Source: Gammaproteobacteria bacterium (GTDB lineage Bacteria > Pseudomonadota > Gammaproteobacteria > Xanthomonadales > Xanthomonadaceae). Taken from it: a DNA stretch of 64,000 bases. The notes beneath the pieces are model-generated. The model searched no databases, was not told where the DNA came from, and worked only from the letters and a program-made list of their open reading frames with translations. The translations under genes were made by a program, and so were the position numbers. Location of the stretch: positions 1 to 64,000 of the forward strand of contig JANXRY010000049.1 of assembly GCA_025356635.1 (NCBI GenBank). Direction: 5' to 3'. Shown here piece after piece: positions 48,910 through 60,860 of the stretch. How positions within the stretch are numbered: position 1 is the first letter of the stretch; the number at the start of each line of letters is the position of its first letter.

Positions 48910-49458
48910 CTAGAAGCGCGGCTTGTCCGGCGTGGCGTTGTAGCGCTCAACGCAGTCCAGGATTTCCTGGCGCGCTGATTCGACGCCCTGCCAGCCATCG
49001 AGCTTGACCCACTTGCCTTTCTCAAGGTCCTTGTAGTGCTCGAAGAAATGGCCGATCCGGTCCAGCCAGTGCGTCGAGACCTGGCCGATGTCCTGGATGT
49101 GCGAGTAGCCGGAGAAGACTTTGTCGATCGGCACTGCCACCAGCTTGGTGTCTTCGCCGGCCTCGTCGACCATCTTCAGCATGCCGACCGGGCGGCAGCG
49201 GATCACCGAGCCGGGCAGCAGGGGTAGGGGTAGGATCACCAGTACGTCGACTGGGTCGCCATCGCCACACAGGGTGTGCGGGATGTAGCCGTAGTTACAG
49301 GGATAGCGCATCGGGGTGGACAGGATCCGGTCGACGAAAATGGCTCCCGTGGCCTTGTCGACCTCGTACTTGACCGGCTCGGCATCCTTGGGGATCTCGA
49401 TGATGACGTTGATTTCGTCCGGCACGTCGCGGCCGGTCGGGACGAATTCGAGGGGCAT
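48910..49458 (-). CDS. ppa: Inorganic pyrophosphatase (soluble, family I)
   Basis: 182 residues. [38 protein letters not shown] and [25 protein letters not shown] make the PPi and Mg2+ sites of the hexameric bacterial enzyme; the three Asp in GDGDPVD are present. It hydrolyses PPi from biosynthesis. The H+-pumping pyrophosphatase gene lies 0.6 kb away and a PPi-using phosphofructokinase 6.5 kb away. Confidence 0.97.
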   Translation of the reverse strand: MPLEFVPTGRDVPDEINVIIEIPKDAEPVKYEVDKATGAIFVDRILSTPMRYPCNYGYIPHTLCGDGDPVDVLVILPLPLLPGSVIRCRPVGMLKMVDEAGEDTKLVAVPIDKVFSGYSHIQDIGQVSTHWLDRIGHFFEHYKDLEKGKWVKLDGWQGVESARQEILDCVERYNATPDKPRF

Positions 49459-49484
49459 GACTGGGGGCCTAAAATCGGTCCGCG

Positions 49485-49490
49485 ATCATA
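49485..49490 (-). promoter_or_regulatory. -10 element of ppa
   Basis: TATGAT on the minus strand, 26 nt before the ppa ATG, in the recurring context GC-TAnnnT. Confidence 0.45.
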
Positions 49491-49603
49491 GCCCAGCCCG
49501 GTCGAGCTATCACTCGATCACCGTTTTTGCCGGACAGCTCTGCCAATAGACTGCAAACCGCGCTAAATTCGTCATTGCACCGCCCCTTCCCACAGAACCA
49601 GCC

Positions 49604-49978
49604 ATGCCCACGCCGCCCACCTACGAGCCCGAACCGCTGACCCAGTTGCTCGAGCTTGACGTCGAGCAGCCGGGCCTGATGAATGAGTTGATCCGGATTT
49701 TCGTTGCTGATGCCCCCAAGCAGTTGCAGTTCATCGAGGTCGGTCTGCGCGAACGCAATCCGGAGCGCGTTCGTCAGGCGGCGCATTTCCTGCGCTCGGG
49801 TTCGCTCGCCCTGGGCTTGAAGCAGGTGGCGGCTGCGGCGCATGCGGTCGAACGAATGGACATCAGTTCCATCACGCCGGAAGCAGCGCAAGCTGCTGGG
49901 GAACACCTGCGCGAGCACGTCCACCACGTGCTCCTGTATCTGCTGGGACAGCTCAAGCGCAACCAGGACGCCATGTGA
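49604..49978 (+). CDS. Histidine-phosphotransfer (Hpt) domain protein
   Basis: 124 residues, all helical. The phosphohistidine motif is AAHFLRSGSLALG with His61; the usual HxLKGS reads HFLRSGS, so the Lys is Arg. The bundle and the His position fit Hpt proteins that relay phosphate between receiver domains. No sensor kinase or receiver gene is in the window, so its partner must be elsewhere. TAAATT (49564-49569, in GC-TAAATT) may be its -10 box; there is no ribosome site. Confidence 0.85.
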   Translation: MPTPPTYEPEPLTQLLELDVEQPGLMNELIRIFVADAPKQLQFIEVGLRERNPERVRQAAHFLRSGSLALGLKQVAAAAHAVERMDISSITPEAAQAAGEHLREHVHHVLLYLLGQLKRNQDAM

Positions 49979-49984
49979 TGTGAC

Positions 49985-50016
49985 AAAAAAACCCCGCCGA
50001 AGCGGGGTTTTCTTTT
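49985..50016. terminator. Bidirectional terminator between the Hpt and hppA genes
   Basis: AACCCCGC (49990-49997) pairs with GCGGGGTT (50002-50009), flanked by an A-run on the left and a T-run on the right. It can end both converging transcripts. Confidence 0.85.
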
Positions 50017-50033
50017 CTGCGGAACCGTTGCGA

Positions 50034-52067
<2,034 letters not shown>

Positions 52068-52081
52068 GCCGAATTCCCCAA

Positions 52082-52112
52082 AGAAATCAAAAAGAAGCGG
52101 CCATCGGCCGCT
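52082..52112 (-). terminator. Terminator-like hairpin in the hppA leader
   Basis: On the minus strand AGCGGCC (52112-52106) pairs with GGCCGCT (52102-52096) around a 3-nt loop, and TCTTTTTGATTTCTTT follows. It ends 15 nt before the hppA start codon, so it either stops upstream read-through or attenuates hppA. Confidence 0.65.
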
Positions 52113-52196
52113 GCAGCTGCACAGTATCGCAAAGGCAGGCCCTTGAAGCCAGCAAGAGGGTGTCACCGAGCAAGCGGTAGCCCGTGCGAGCAAGGC

Positions 52197-52613
52197 TCAG
52201 GGAGTGGGCACGACCGACGGAATTTCGTTCAACGAGGCCCGCTGCGACTCGAATTCGCGGGCATTCGATGTCACCAGGCTGGGCTTGGTCCTGAGCAGGT
52301 TCCCGCCGGAAACGCCTCGTACGTAGTAGCTGCCGCCGGCCTGGATATCGAGGCCGTAGAGTTGCTCGGCTTTGGGGTCGGCCAGCAGGTATTGCCGGCC
52401 AGCCGGCAATCGCAGCACCGTATAGGCGCCGGACTTGAGCTTCGCCAGCGTCTGGTTCTGGTAGGTCAGCGAATAGGCGCCACCGCTGTCGTCGGGTGTG
52501 CGGAAAACATAGACGGAGCCGTAGTCCGTGGCCCGGTCATCGGCTGACTGCGCGCCTGTAAGCGCAGGCAAGACCAGCAGCAGGATGGCGAATGCGGTGA
52601 GCAGCGGCTTCAT
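52197..52613 (-). CDS. Exported DUF2846-like protein
   Basis: 138 residues from ATG 52613, chosen because it gives a clean signal peptide (MKPLLTAFAILLLVLPALTGA, cut after AQS). The mature part YGSVYVFRTPDDSGGAYSLTY-- and LKSGAYTVLRLPAGRQYLLADP has the strand pattern of DUF2846 proteins, small periplasmic or lipoprotein domains of unknown role. An earlier ATG at 52637 is possible. A CATACT -10-like box lies 8 nt before the chosen ATG. Confidence 0.65.
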   Translation of the reverse strand: MKPLLTAFAILLLVLPALTGAQSADDRATDYGSVYVFRTPDDSGGAYSLTYQNQTLAKLKSGAYTVLRLPAGRQYLLADPKAEQLYGLDIQAGGSYYVRGVSGGNLLRTKPSLVTSNAREFESQRASLNEIPSVVPTP

Positions 52614-52674
52614 GGTGGCGGAGTATGACAGAGCCATTTCGCGCTGGCGTTCAGCTTGAGGAATACCGCTGCCG

Positions 52675-54057
52675 CTAGGGCCGGCGGCAATCGTCAGGCT
52701 GGCCCGGGGCATCGCGCCAGGGCTCGGGCAGCAACATCAGGTTATTGATGGCTTGCGTGTTCGTGGGCGCGCGGGAAAGCGCGCATCGGTAAGCCGCCGC
52801 TGCGCCGGCCAGATCGCCGGCCTGCTGTCGGGCGTAGCCAAAGTTCACCCAGGGCCGCGCCTTGCCCGGCGAGGACCGCACCGTGGCACTCCAAAGCGCC
52901 ACCTCGCTGCGATAGTCCTCGTTGCGCCGGATCGTGGCCACGGACAGCGTCGTGGCCAGGACGACGACCAGCACCGCTTGCACGCGGGTCGAACGCAGCC
53001 TAGCGATCGCCATTCCCGCGATCAATGCGGGGCCGATCATTGCCAGGTACAGGTGCCGGTCATTGGCCAGGTCCAGCCGCGGCAAGAACGAATTGCACGG
53101 CAACAATTGCAACCAATACCAGCCGATGCCGAAGGTGAGCCAGGGCCAGCGACGACGACCCCACCATGCCAGGACAGCGACTGCGATCAGTGCCGTCCAC
53201 GTAGCCAACGCGGCAGCGCTGATAGCGGCAGGAATCGTGAGATCCGGATCGATATTGACGTCGAGACCGAGCAACGGGTGCAGCACCAGATAAGCATGCG
53301 CCGTGGTTTGCCCCAGCCATTGTTCGAAGGGCGCGCGCGCGCCGACAGATGCAGCGAAGAAATGGCGATAGCCCGGGATGGCAATGGCAATGACGACTGC
53401 CGCGATCAAGACAACGATGTGCAGATAGATCGAGTTGAGCGCGGTGCGCCAGCCCTGCCCCGAACAGAGCGCCAGCCAGAGCATGGCCAGTGGCAGGATC
53501 GCGGCGGTTTCGCGCGTGGCCAGCGCCAAGGCGAACAGGAGTGGCGACGCGGCCCGTTGCCAGCCGCGTTCGCTGGCAGTTTCCTGCGCCCAAAGCGAGG
53601 CCAGGAAGAACGTCGTCATCAGCGAGATCGAACGCCCACTGATGTAGGTCACTGCCTCGGTGGCGGCCGGATGCAATGCGAACAACAGCGCAGTGATGAA
53701 CGCAGCGCGTCGTGAGTCGGCCAGCATTGGCGCGAGAGATGCCAGCCAATGCCGGACCACGCACCAGACCAGCAGGGTGTTGAGCACGTGCAGCAGGATA
53801 TTTACCGCATGGAATCCCAATGGCGCGGAGGAGGTCGACCAGTTCAGGGCAAAACTGAGCTTGAGCAGTGGCCGAATTCCCAGCGGAGCATGCCACCACG
53901 CGGCGAGGCCATGCGTCGCCGGGCGCTCGACGATCTGCCACCAATCGTCGTACTGGAATGGCCCCGGCAACGCATTCGCGTAGGCAAGCAACACGGCGGC
54001 GAGCAACAGCGCCATCGCGGCGAGGTCGCGGCGTGGCCGCGATTCGATGACGCTCAC
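52675..54057 (-). CDS. TMTC-like multi-pass membrane protein with TPR tail
   Basis: 460 residues from GTG 54057, which overlaps the upstream stop (GTGA). About 10 membrane helices follow the GT-C layout: the first periplasmic loop has the acidic FQYDDWW motif and the next conserved region reads HPAATEAVTYISGRS, both seen in TMTC/PMT-type O-mannosyltransferase relatives. The soluble C-terminus carries one or two TPR units (PWVNFGYARQQAGDLAGAAAAY). It may glycosylate exported proteins using a lipid-linked sugar. This is inference; many such proteins are just annotated as TPR proteins. Confidence 0.75.
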   Translation of the reverse strand: MSVIESRPRRDLAAMALLLAAVLLAYANALPGPFQYDDWWQIVERPATHGLAAWWHAPLGIRPLLKLSFALNWSTSSAPLGFHAVNILLHVLNTLLVWCVVRHWLASLAPMLADSRRAAFITALLFALHPAATEAVTYISGRSISLMTTFFLASLWAQETASERGWQRAASPLLFALALATRETAAILPLAMLWLALCSGQGWRTALNSIYLHIVVLIAAVVIAIAIPGYRHFFAASVGARAPFEQWLGQTTAHAYLVLHPLLGLDVNIDPDLTIPAAISAAALATWTALIAVAVLAWWGRRRWPWLTFGIGWYWLQLLPCNSFLPRLDLANDRHLYLAMIGPALIAGMAIARLRSTRVQAVLVVVLATTLSVATIRRNEDYRSEVALWSATVRSSPGKARPWVNFGYARQQAGDLAGAAAAYRCALSRAPTNTQAINNLMLLPEPWRDAPGQPDDCRRP

Positions 54058-54872
54058 GGCGGCGGGCGTCGGCTGCGATCGAAGGCCAGTTCCAGCAGGC
54101 CGGCGCTGTCCCACCAGCGGTCGGGTGCATGCAGCAATACCGCCAGTACCTGCACGCCATCGCGGTCGGCCACGGCGACCAGGCAGCGCCCCGCTCCCTG
54201 CGTGTAACCGGTTTTCAGGCCGCGCACTCCCTTCACCCGGCCAAGCAGGTTGTTGCTGCTGCGCATGGTGTGCTCGCGTCCGTCCAAGCTCTTGAAACGA
54301 TAGTCGGCACGCGTCGCCGCAGCCAGGATTTCCGGGTGCGTCATCGCCGCTCGGGCCAGCCGCGCGAGATCGCGGGCGCTGCTGTACTGGTCGCGATCAT
54401 CGTGGCCGCAAGCGTCGGTGAAATGAGTGTTGGCCAGTTGCAACTCGGCAGCGCGGGCGTTCATTTTCCGCACGAACGCGGTTTGGTCGCCGCCCTGCCA
54501 ATCCGCCAGGGCGCGGCATGCGTCGTTGGCAGAATGCACCAGCATGGCGGTGAATAAATCCCGGGCGAAAATCCGCTCGCCATGCTTGAGGCCCAGCCGC
54601 GTGCCGGTTTCCGTGGCGGCGGTGGCGCTTACCGTGACGACGTCATCGAGATGCGACTGTTCGACAACCAGCAGCGCGGTCATCAACTTGGTCAGGCTCG
54701 CCATCGGCAAGCGCGTGTCTGCGTGGCCGGCCCAAACCGGTTGGCCGTCGATTTCCAGCCAATACGCGCGGGCGATGTCGGGGTAGGCGTCGACAGGGGC
54801 GGCCGCATTCGCCGCCCCCGAGACCAGCAGCAACCACGCGCAAACGACCGCTTGCCAGCGCGAGCGATGCAT
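54054..54872 (-). CDS. D-alanyl-D-alanine carboxypeptidase/endopeptidase (PBP7-like, S11)
   Basis: 272 residues from ATG 54872, which gives a signal peptide (to AANAAAP); the open frame extends upstream but overlaps the DUF3617 gene. Penicillin-binding motifs: SLTK (S59-K62), SAN (114-116) and KTG (220-222). The short length and lack of a C-terminal membrane anchor domain fit the PbpG (PBP7) endopeptidases that trim cross-links in peptidoglycan. Translationally coupled to the TMTC-like gene. Confidence 0.9.
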   Translation of the reverse strand: MHRSRWQAVVCAWLLLVSGAANAAAPVDAYPDIARAYWLEIDGQPVWAGHADTRLPMASLTKLMTALLVVEQSHLDDVVTVSATAATETGTRLGLKHGERIFARDLFTAMLVHSANDACRALADWQGGDQTAFVRKMNARAAELQLANTHFTDACGHDDRDQYSSARDLARLARAAMTHPEILAAATRADYRFKSLDGREHTMRSSNNLLGRVKGVRGLKTGYTQGAGRCLVAVADRDGVQVLAVLLHAPDRWWDSAGLLELAFDRSRRPPP

Positions 54873-54885
54873 CGATCTTGCTAGG

Positions 54886-55869
54886 TCAGCGATTGCCGTT
54901 GCGCTGCTGCAGGCGATGCGCGGCATATTTATTGCAGAACTCGCCGAAGCCGCTGACACCAGACGAGGTGAAGGACCGCGCCACGCAGTTGGCTGCCGCC
55001 AGCTGCTGGGCGCGTACGGCGCAGTGGTCGAGCAGGAAATCGGCGTTGCGGTTCGGGTCTGCCTTGGCGCAGGAACTGGCCACCATGGACGGGCACAGCG
55101 CACCGATGAATTCGTAGTCGCCGCTGGCCTGCGCCTTGGGGCAAGCTTTCGCCAGCACGGCATCGCGACCCATGCCGCAGGTCTTGTAGGATTCCCAGGG
55201 TCCGCCGGTGGTCAGGCCCGACTGGCGCATGCTGGCGTCGGTGGCGTCGAGGTTGCGAATGACTTTCAGATCGTTCGACAGCGGCAGGATCTTGCCGCAA
55301 TAGACCGGTTTCTTCGCTGCGCAGAGGGCGCCGTTTGCGAACGAGGCACCCGATAGCGCCAGCACGTCGGCCGGCTGCGCAAGGATTTGATCGCAGGACT
55401 TGGCGACCATCGCCTGGCCTTGGGCTTGCGGCGATTCGGTAGCGTAGTTGCAATCACCGATGCGCTTGCCGTCGAAGTTCATAAGCATCTGCTGGCCTTG
55501 GACATCGACGGTGATCTTGCCGCGATAGCCGTCGCTACCGAGCATTTCGAATTCGCCGGTGCCGGTCATCGCCTCCCGCCCGGTGCAGACCATGCGGAAA
55601 CTCGACCGGGTGCCGATGATCTTGTAGTCGAGCACCTGGCAGTTGTCCTGGTGCGGCACCATGGCCTGGCCGCTGCCGTTCTTCGGGCCGCAGACTTCAC
55701 TGGTGCGGGCGGGCATGGCGAAGGGCATGCCGACCATTTCCATCTTGGTCGTGACCCGGTAACGATTGCCCGTGCCTTGCTGGGCGAAACCTGGCGATGC
55801 CGCCAGCAGCAATATGACGAGCCAGAACCTGCGGCGTGTGGAGGATTGGTCGGCGGGGTTCCGGGTCAT
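54886..55869 (-). CDS. DUF3617-type exported protein with Cys-rich C-terminal extension
   Basis: 327 residues from ATG 55869 with ribosome site AGGAG. Signal peptide to about SPGFAQQ. Residues ~30-150 match DUF3617 (RVTTKMEMVGMPFAMPARTSEVCGP and MVCTGREAMTGTGEFEM), a periplasmic domain of unknown function. The C-terminal ~170 residues hold ten Cys in paired spacing and no known domain to me; the family is usually only ~150-180 residues long. The extension probably forms disulfides in the periplasm. Confidence 0.7.
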   Translation of the reverse strand: MTRNPADQSSTRRRFWLVILLLAASPGFAQQGTGNRYRVTTKMEMVGMPFAMPARTSEVCGPKNGSGQAMVPHQDNCQVLDYKIIGTRSSFRMVCTGREAMTGTGEFEMLGSDGYRGKITVDVQGQQMLMNFDGKRIGDCNYATESPQAQGQAMVAKSCDQILAQPADVLALSGASFANGALCAAKKPVYCGKILPLSNDLKVIRNLDATDASMRQSGLTTGGPWESYKTCGMGRDAVLAKACPKAQASGDYEFIGALCPSMVASSCAKADPNRNADFLLDHCAVRAQQLAAANCVARSFTSSGVSGFGEFCNKYAAHRLQQRNGNR

Positions 55870-55943
55870 GATCTGCTCCTGATCGTGGGGGTTAGATTTA
55901 TTTTTCGGTGAACGGCGGTTCGCTTTACAGGCGGTCAGCGTCC

Positions 55944-57227
55944 TCAACCAGGCCAGGGCGGCAAGCACTGCTCGATCTGCGGCAGCGCCTGCCGCAGGTG
56001 CCTGGGGAGGCCGTCGCGCTGGTAAGGCACTGGCGCCTCGCCACGAATCAGTGGCTGCAGATAGCGACGGCAGGCCTCGGTGATGCCGTAGCCATCGGCG
56101 CGGATGAATTCGGCCGGCATCTTCTTTTCGTGGTTGGCGATCTCCGCCAGCATCGCCGGCACCACTTTCCAGCGGTAGGGGCGGTCCGACAGTCGCCGGA
56201 TCACCGGCATCATGCCGTTCATGCCCCTGAGCGCGTATTCGACTGCCGCCTTGCCCACCGCCTGTGCGTGCGCAAGGTCGGTCTCCGAGGCCAAGTGCCG
56301 GGCCGAGCGCTGCAGGTAATCCGGAACGGTCCAGTGGACTTTCAGGCCGAGCCGGTCCTTGACCATGGCCGCGATCAGCGGCCCGACGCCGCCGAGCTGG
56401 GAATGACCAAAGGCATCGACGCTACCCTCGCTTTCGGCAACGAATTTGCCATCGTCCCGGCGCAATCCCTCGGATACCGCGACAACGCAATACCCGACGC
56501 GTGCGACGGTGGTCCGGACCTGCTCGAGGAAGCCGGCCTCGTCGAACGGGATTTCCGGGAACAGGATCAGGTGCGGAGCCTCGTCTGCAGTCTTTCCCGC
56601 CAAACCTGCGGCAGCCGACAGCCAGCCAGCGTGCCGGCCCATGGTTTCGTAGACAAAGACCTTGGTGGATGTCTCGGCCATCGCCGCGACGTCCAGGGCG
56701 GCTTCGGCCACCGAGACTGCCGTGTACTTGGCCGCAGAGCCAAAACCGGGGCAGCAGTCGGTGACCACGAGGTCGTTGTCCACGGTCTTGGGCACGCCGA
56801 TGCAGGTCAATGGGTAGTCGTGGACCTCGGCCAACTGCGAGAGTTTGAGTGCGGTGTCCGCCGAGTCGTTGCCGCCGTTGTAGAGGAACCAACGCACGCC
56901 GTGGGCGCGCATGACTTCGATCAATCGCTCGTACTTGGCCCGGTCCTGCTCCAGCGATTTGAGCTTGACCCGGCAGGTTCCAAAGGCGCCGCCCGGGGTA
57001 TGTGCGAGTGCCCGTACCTGGGCGTTCGAGAGCGCGGAAGTGTCCAGGAGCTCCTCCCGCAACACCCCGAGGATGCCGTTGCGCGCCGCCAGCACTGGGA
57101 TGTTGTTGGTCCGGGCTGCGCGAATCACCGCCCCCGCGGTGGCGTTGATCACGGCGGTTACGCCTCCGGACTGGGCATAGAGCAACGTTCCTGCGCGCAT
57201 GGGCTTTCCGATCTTGTTTGACTTCAC
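55944..57227 (-). CDS. Pyrophosphate-dependent 6-phosphofructokinase
   Basis: 427 residues from GTG 57227 with GGGAGGGG upstream. GGND (118-121) and PKTVDND (146-152) replace the GGDGS and GTIDND loops of ATP-type PFK; Asp and Lys at these places are known marks of PPi use. METMGRHAGWLSAAAGLA is the sugar-phosphate side (conserved MGR). The enzyme runs both ways between fructose 6-phosphate and fructose 1,6-bisphosphate with PPi. Xanthomonads are known to use this type. It sits divergent from adk. Confidence 0.94.
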   Translation of the reverse strand: MKSNKIGKPMRAGTLLYAQSGGVTAVINATAGAVIRAARTNNIPVLAARNGILGVLREELLDTSALSNAQVRALAHTPGGAFGTCRVKLKSLEQDRAKYERLIEVMRAHGVRWFLYNGGNDSADTALKLSQLAEVHDYPLTCIGVPKTVDNDLVVTDCCPGFGSAAKYTAVSVAEAALDVAAMAETSTKVFVYETMGRHAGWLSAAAGLAGKTADEAPHLILFPEIPFDEAGFLEQVRTTVARVGYCVVAVSEGLRRDDGKFVAESEGSVDAFGHSQLGGVGPLIAAMVKDRLGLKVHWTVPDYLQRSARHLASETDLAHAQAVGKAAVEYALRGMNGMMPVIRRLSDRPYRWKVVPAMLAEIANHEKKMPAEFIRADGYGITEACRRYLQPLIRGEAPVPYQRDGLPRHLRQALPQIEQCLPPWPG

Positions 57228-57352
57228 TAGCCCCTCCCGTTAGCGTTTCCCTGTCCGCACGGCCAGTCGGCGGCCCCACTATAGCCTCAGCGATCGGCTG
57301 TCAGGGGATGAAGACAGTGCCGTGCGTCCTTGTTTACGGGGTCGGATTCCGC

Positions 57353-57931
57353 ATGCGATTGGTTCTGTTAGGCGCGCCCGGTTCGGGCAAGGGCACCCAG
57401 GCGACGCGCCTGCGCGAGCACTTGCAGGTACCGCACATCACCACGGGCGGCATGCTGCGTGCCGCGGTGGATGCGGGTACTCCCTTGGGTCTCGTGGTCG
57501 GTCCGATCATGAAGGCGGGCAACCTTGTCTCCGACGAACTGATGCTCGGCGTCTTGGAAGAGCGCTTCGCGCAGCCCGACACCCGGAACGGCTTCATCCT
57601 CGACGGCTATCCGCGCAACCTGAGTCAGGCCAACGCGCTGGACGTGCTGCTGGTCCGGATCGGCCAGCCAATGGACTTGGCGGTGCAACTCGAAGTTGAT
57701 CAGGAATTGCTGGTCGATCGCCTGGCTGGTCGCGCCAAGGCCGAAGGCCGCGCCGACGATAGCCCGGAAGCGGTGCGCAATCGCCTGCGCGTCTACGAAG
57801 AACAGACCGCGCCGGTGGTCGATCATTACCGGACCCAGGGCAAGCTCGCGCACCTGGACGGCGTCGGTTCGCTCGATGACGTGTTCACTCGCATCCTGGA
57901 AGCGATTAGCCCTTACGCCGACGTTGGTTGA
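57353..57931 (+). CDS. adk: Adenylate kinase (short form)
   Basis: 192 residues from ATG 57353. P-loop GAPGSGKGT (7-15), NMP site (TTGGMLRAAV), DGYPRN near residue 84, and a short LID (GRAKAEGRADDSPE) without Zn Cys. It interconverts AMP, ATP and ADP, which is how AMP left by PPi-yielding reactions is returned to the pool. Overlaps mpl by 1 nt (TGATG). Confidence 0.97.
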   Translation: MRLVLLGAPGSGKGTQATRLREHLQVPHITTGGMLRAAVDAGTPLGLVVGPIMKAGNLVSDELMLGVLEERFAQPDTRNGFILDGYPRNLSQANALDVLLVRIGQPMDLAVQLEVDQELLVDRLAGRAKAEGRADDSPEAVRNRLRVYEEQTAPVVDHYRTQGKLAHLDGVGSLDDVFTRILEAISPYADVG

Positions 57932-59292
57932 TGAAACTGCATATCCTCGGCATCGCCGGTACCTTCATGGGCGGCGTCGCGGCGCTGGCGCGCGAGCAAG
58001 GCCACGCGGTGGACGGCTCGGACCAGAGCGTCTACCCGCCGATGTCCACGCAGCTTGAACAGCTTGGCATCACGTTGTCGCAAGGCTATTCGCCCGGAAA
58101 TATTTCTGCCGATACCGATGTCGTCGTGGTCGGCAATGCGCTTTCGCGCGGCAATGCCGCCGTCGAACATGTGTTGAACGCGCGCCTGAGCTACACCTCG
58201 GGCGCGGAATGGCTGCGCGAGAACGTGCTGCCGGGCCGGACGACGCTGGCAGTGGCCGGCACCCACGGCAAAACCACCACGACTTCGATCCTGGCGTTCC
58301 TGCTTGAAGCTGCAGGCCGCGATCCCGGTTTTCTGGTCGGCGGCGTTCCGGAGAATTTCGGCGTCTCGGCACGCCTCGGTAGCGGCAAGGAATTCGTGGT
58401 CGAGGCCGACGAATACGACACCGCGTTTTTCGACAAGCGCTCGAAGTTCGTGCACTACCGGCCGACGGTTGCCATCCTCAACAACCTCGAATACGACCAC
58501 GCCGATATTTTTCCGGACCTTGCCGCGATCCAGCGGCAATTCCACCATCTGGTGCGGATCGTCCCAGGCAATGGCCGCCTGATCGTCAATGGCGCCGATA
58601 CAGCGCTGGCTGAAGTGTTGGCGATGGGCTGCTGGACGCCAGTCGTGCGCTTTGGTATCGACGGCGATTTCGAATGGACGGCGCGCCTGCTGCACGCGGA
58701 CGGTTCGGAATTCGTGGTTTGTCATCACGGGGCGGAAGTTGGCACGGTCCATTGGCCGTTGACCGGCCGGCATAATGTGATGAACGCGCTAGCGGCGTTG
58801 GCGGCGGCGAATGCGGTCGGCGTGAACGTCGCCGATGTCATTCCGAAACTAGCACAGTTCGTCAGCGTCAAGCGGCGGATGGAAAATCTCGGCCGCGCCC
58901 GCGGCGTGACCGTGTACGACGACTTTGCCCATCACCCGACCGCGATTCGCGCCACGCTCGAAGGGCTGCGCGCGCAAGTTGGATCGGCGCGCATAGTGGT
59001 GGCGCTGGAGCCGCGCAGCAACTCGATGCGCCTGGGCGCGCATGCGGAACAGATCGTGCCCTCGCTTGATCAGGCCGATGTCGTGGTGTTCCTGCATCGT
59101 CCGGAATTGGCCTGGGACGCCGGCAAGGTGATCGCCAATCTACGTGGCGCGGGCGAGACGGTGCCGACGGTAGATGCGCTGGTCACGCATCTGGTTGCCC
59201 TGGTTCGTGCGGACGACCATCTGGTATTCATGTCCAATGGCGGTTTCGAAGGTGCGCCGCGGCGGACGCTGGCGGCGTTGAAAAACCCCTGA
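57931..59292 (+). CDS. mpl: UDP-MurNAc:L-Ala-gamma-D-Glu-meso-Dap ligase
   Basis: 453 residues from ATG 57931. Mur ligase with a P-loop AGTHGKTTT (near residue 110) and the Mpl-specific N-terminus MKLHILGIAGTFMGGVAALAREQGH. The enzyme re-attaches the recycled tripeptide to UDP-MurNAc. It overlaps adk and is probably co-transcribed. Confidence 0.96.
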   Translation: MKLHILGIAGTFMGGVAALAREQGHAVDGSDQSVYPPMSTQLEQLGITLSQGYSPGNISADTDVVVVGNALSRGNAAVEHVLNARLSYTSGAEWLRENVLPGRTTLAVAGTHGKTTTTSILAFLLEAAGRDPGFLVGGVPENFGVSARLGSGKEFVVEADEYDTAFFDKRSKFVHYRPTVAILNNLEYDHADIFPDLAAIQRQFHHLVRIVPGNGRLIVNGADTALAEVLAMGCWTPVVRFGIDGDFEWTARLLHADGSEFVVCHHGAEVGTVHWPLTGRHNVMNALAALAAANAVGVNVADVIPKLAQFVSVKRRMENLGRARGVTVYDDFAHHPTAIRATLEGLRAQVGSARIVVALEPRSNSMRLGAHAEQIVPSLDQADVVVFLHRPELAWDAGKVIANLRGAGETVPTVDALVTHLVALVRADDHLVFMSNGGFEGAPRRTLAALKNP

Positions 59293-59380
59293 CCATTCGG
59301 GCCGCACGGCGCGGCACCAACTCCTCCGCGCCCGATACCGCTCCGATCGTTGGTACCACGCCATACGGCCCACTCATGGC

Positions 59381-59392
59381 TACACTGCGATC
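59381..59392 (+). promoter_or_regulatory. Leaderless -10 promoter of the Lon-N-domain gene
   Basis: GC-TACACT (hexamer 59381-59386), then 6 nt, then GTG 59393. Confidence 0.45.
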
Positions 59393-59974
59393 GTGAACGC
59401 TCGCCCGCTGCCACTGTTCCCGCTCAACACCGTGCTGTTGCCCGGCGGCCGCCTGTCCCTGCGTGTGTTCGAGCCGCGCTATCTCGATCTCGTTCGCGAT
59501 TGCGCCCGAACCAACAGTGGCTTCGGCATTTGTTCAATTCTCGAAGGCCAGGAAACCGGCGTGCCCGCGCTGCCCGCTGCGTTCGGTTGCGAGGCGCGCA
59601 TCGTCGACTTCGCCAGCACCGAGGGCGGCTTGCTAGGTATCACCGTGCAGGGCGAGCGGCGCTTTCACGTTATGCACACTCGGGTGCGCGACAACGGGCT
59701 GATCATGGCCGAGGTCGAATGGCAGGCGGAATCGCCGACCACGCGAGTTCGACCCGAACACCAGTTGCTGGCCCTGCTGCTTGCGAAACTTCTGGATCGC
59801 GCCAGTATCGGATACACGAATGCCGAGCTTGAAGATGCCGACTGGATTGCGTGGCGTTTGGCTGAGTGGCTGCCGCTGACGCTGGTCGAGCGACAGGCCT
59901 TGTTGGTGGAAGACGATCCGCATCAACGATTGCAGAAATTGGTGGAACACATCCCGCGCTTTCAGGCGGATTGA
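59393..59974 (+). CDS. LON substrate-binding-domain protein (no protease domain)
   Basis: 193 residues from GTG 59393. PLPLFPLNTVLLPGGRLSLRVFEPRYLDLV is the Lon N-terminal domain, and the whole gene holds only this. These stand-alone proteins (often called peptidase S16 domain protein) lack the ATPase and the Ser-Lys protease parts. Function unknown; a substrate-recognition or adaptor role is conjecture. -10 box 6 nt before the start. Confidence 0.88.
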   Translation: MNARPLPLFPLNTVLLPGGRLSLRVFEPRYLDLVRDCARTNSGFGICSILEGQETGVPALPAAFGCEARIVDFASTEGGLLGITVQGERRFHVMHTRVRDNGLIMAEVEWQAESPTTRVRPEHQLLALLLAKLLDRASIGYTNAELEDADWIAWRLAEWLPLTLVERQALLVEDDPHQRLQKLVEHIPRFQAD

Positions 59975-60019
59975 ATTGGCACATTGAATCGACGGATTGA
60001 AAAAACACTGGAGCACGTC

Positions 60020-60838
<819 letters not shown>

Positions 60839-60860
60839 TTCGACTCGACGAGGCACTGCC

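Noticed and set aside
54873-55163. Extended N-terminus of the PBP7-like peptidase
   Set aside because: Overlaps the DUF3617 gene; the start at 54872 gives a clean signal peptide.
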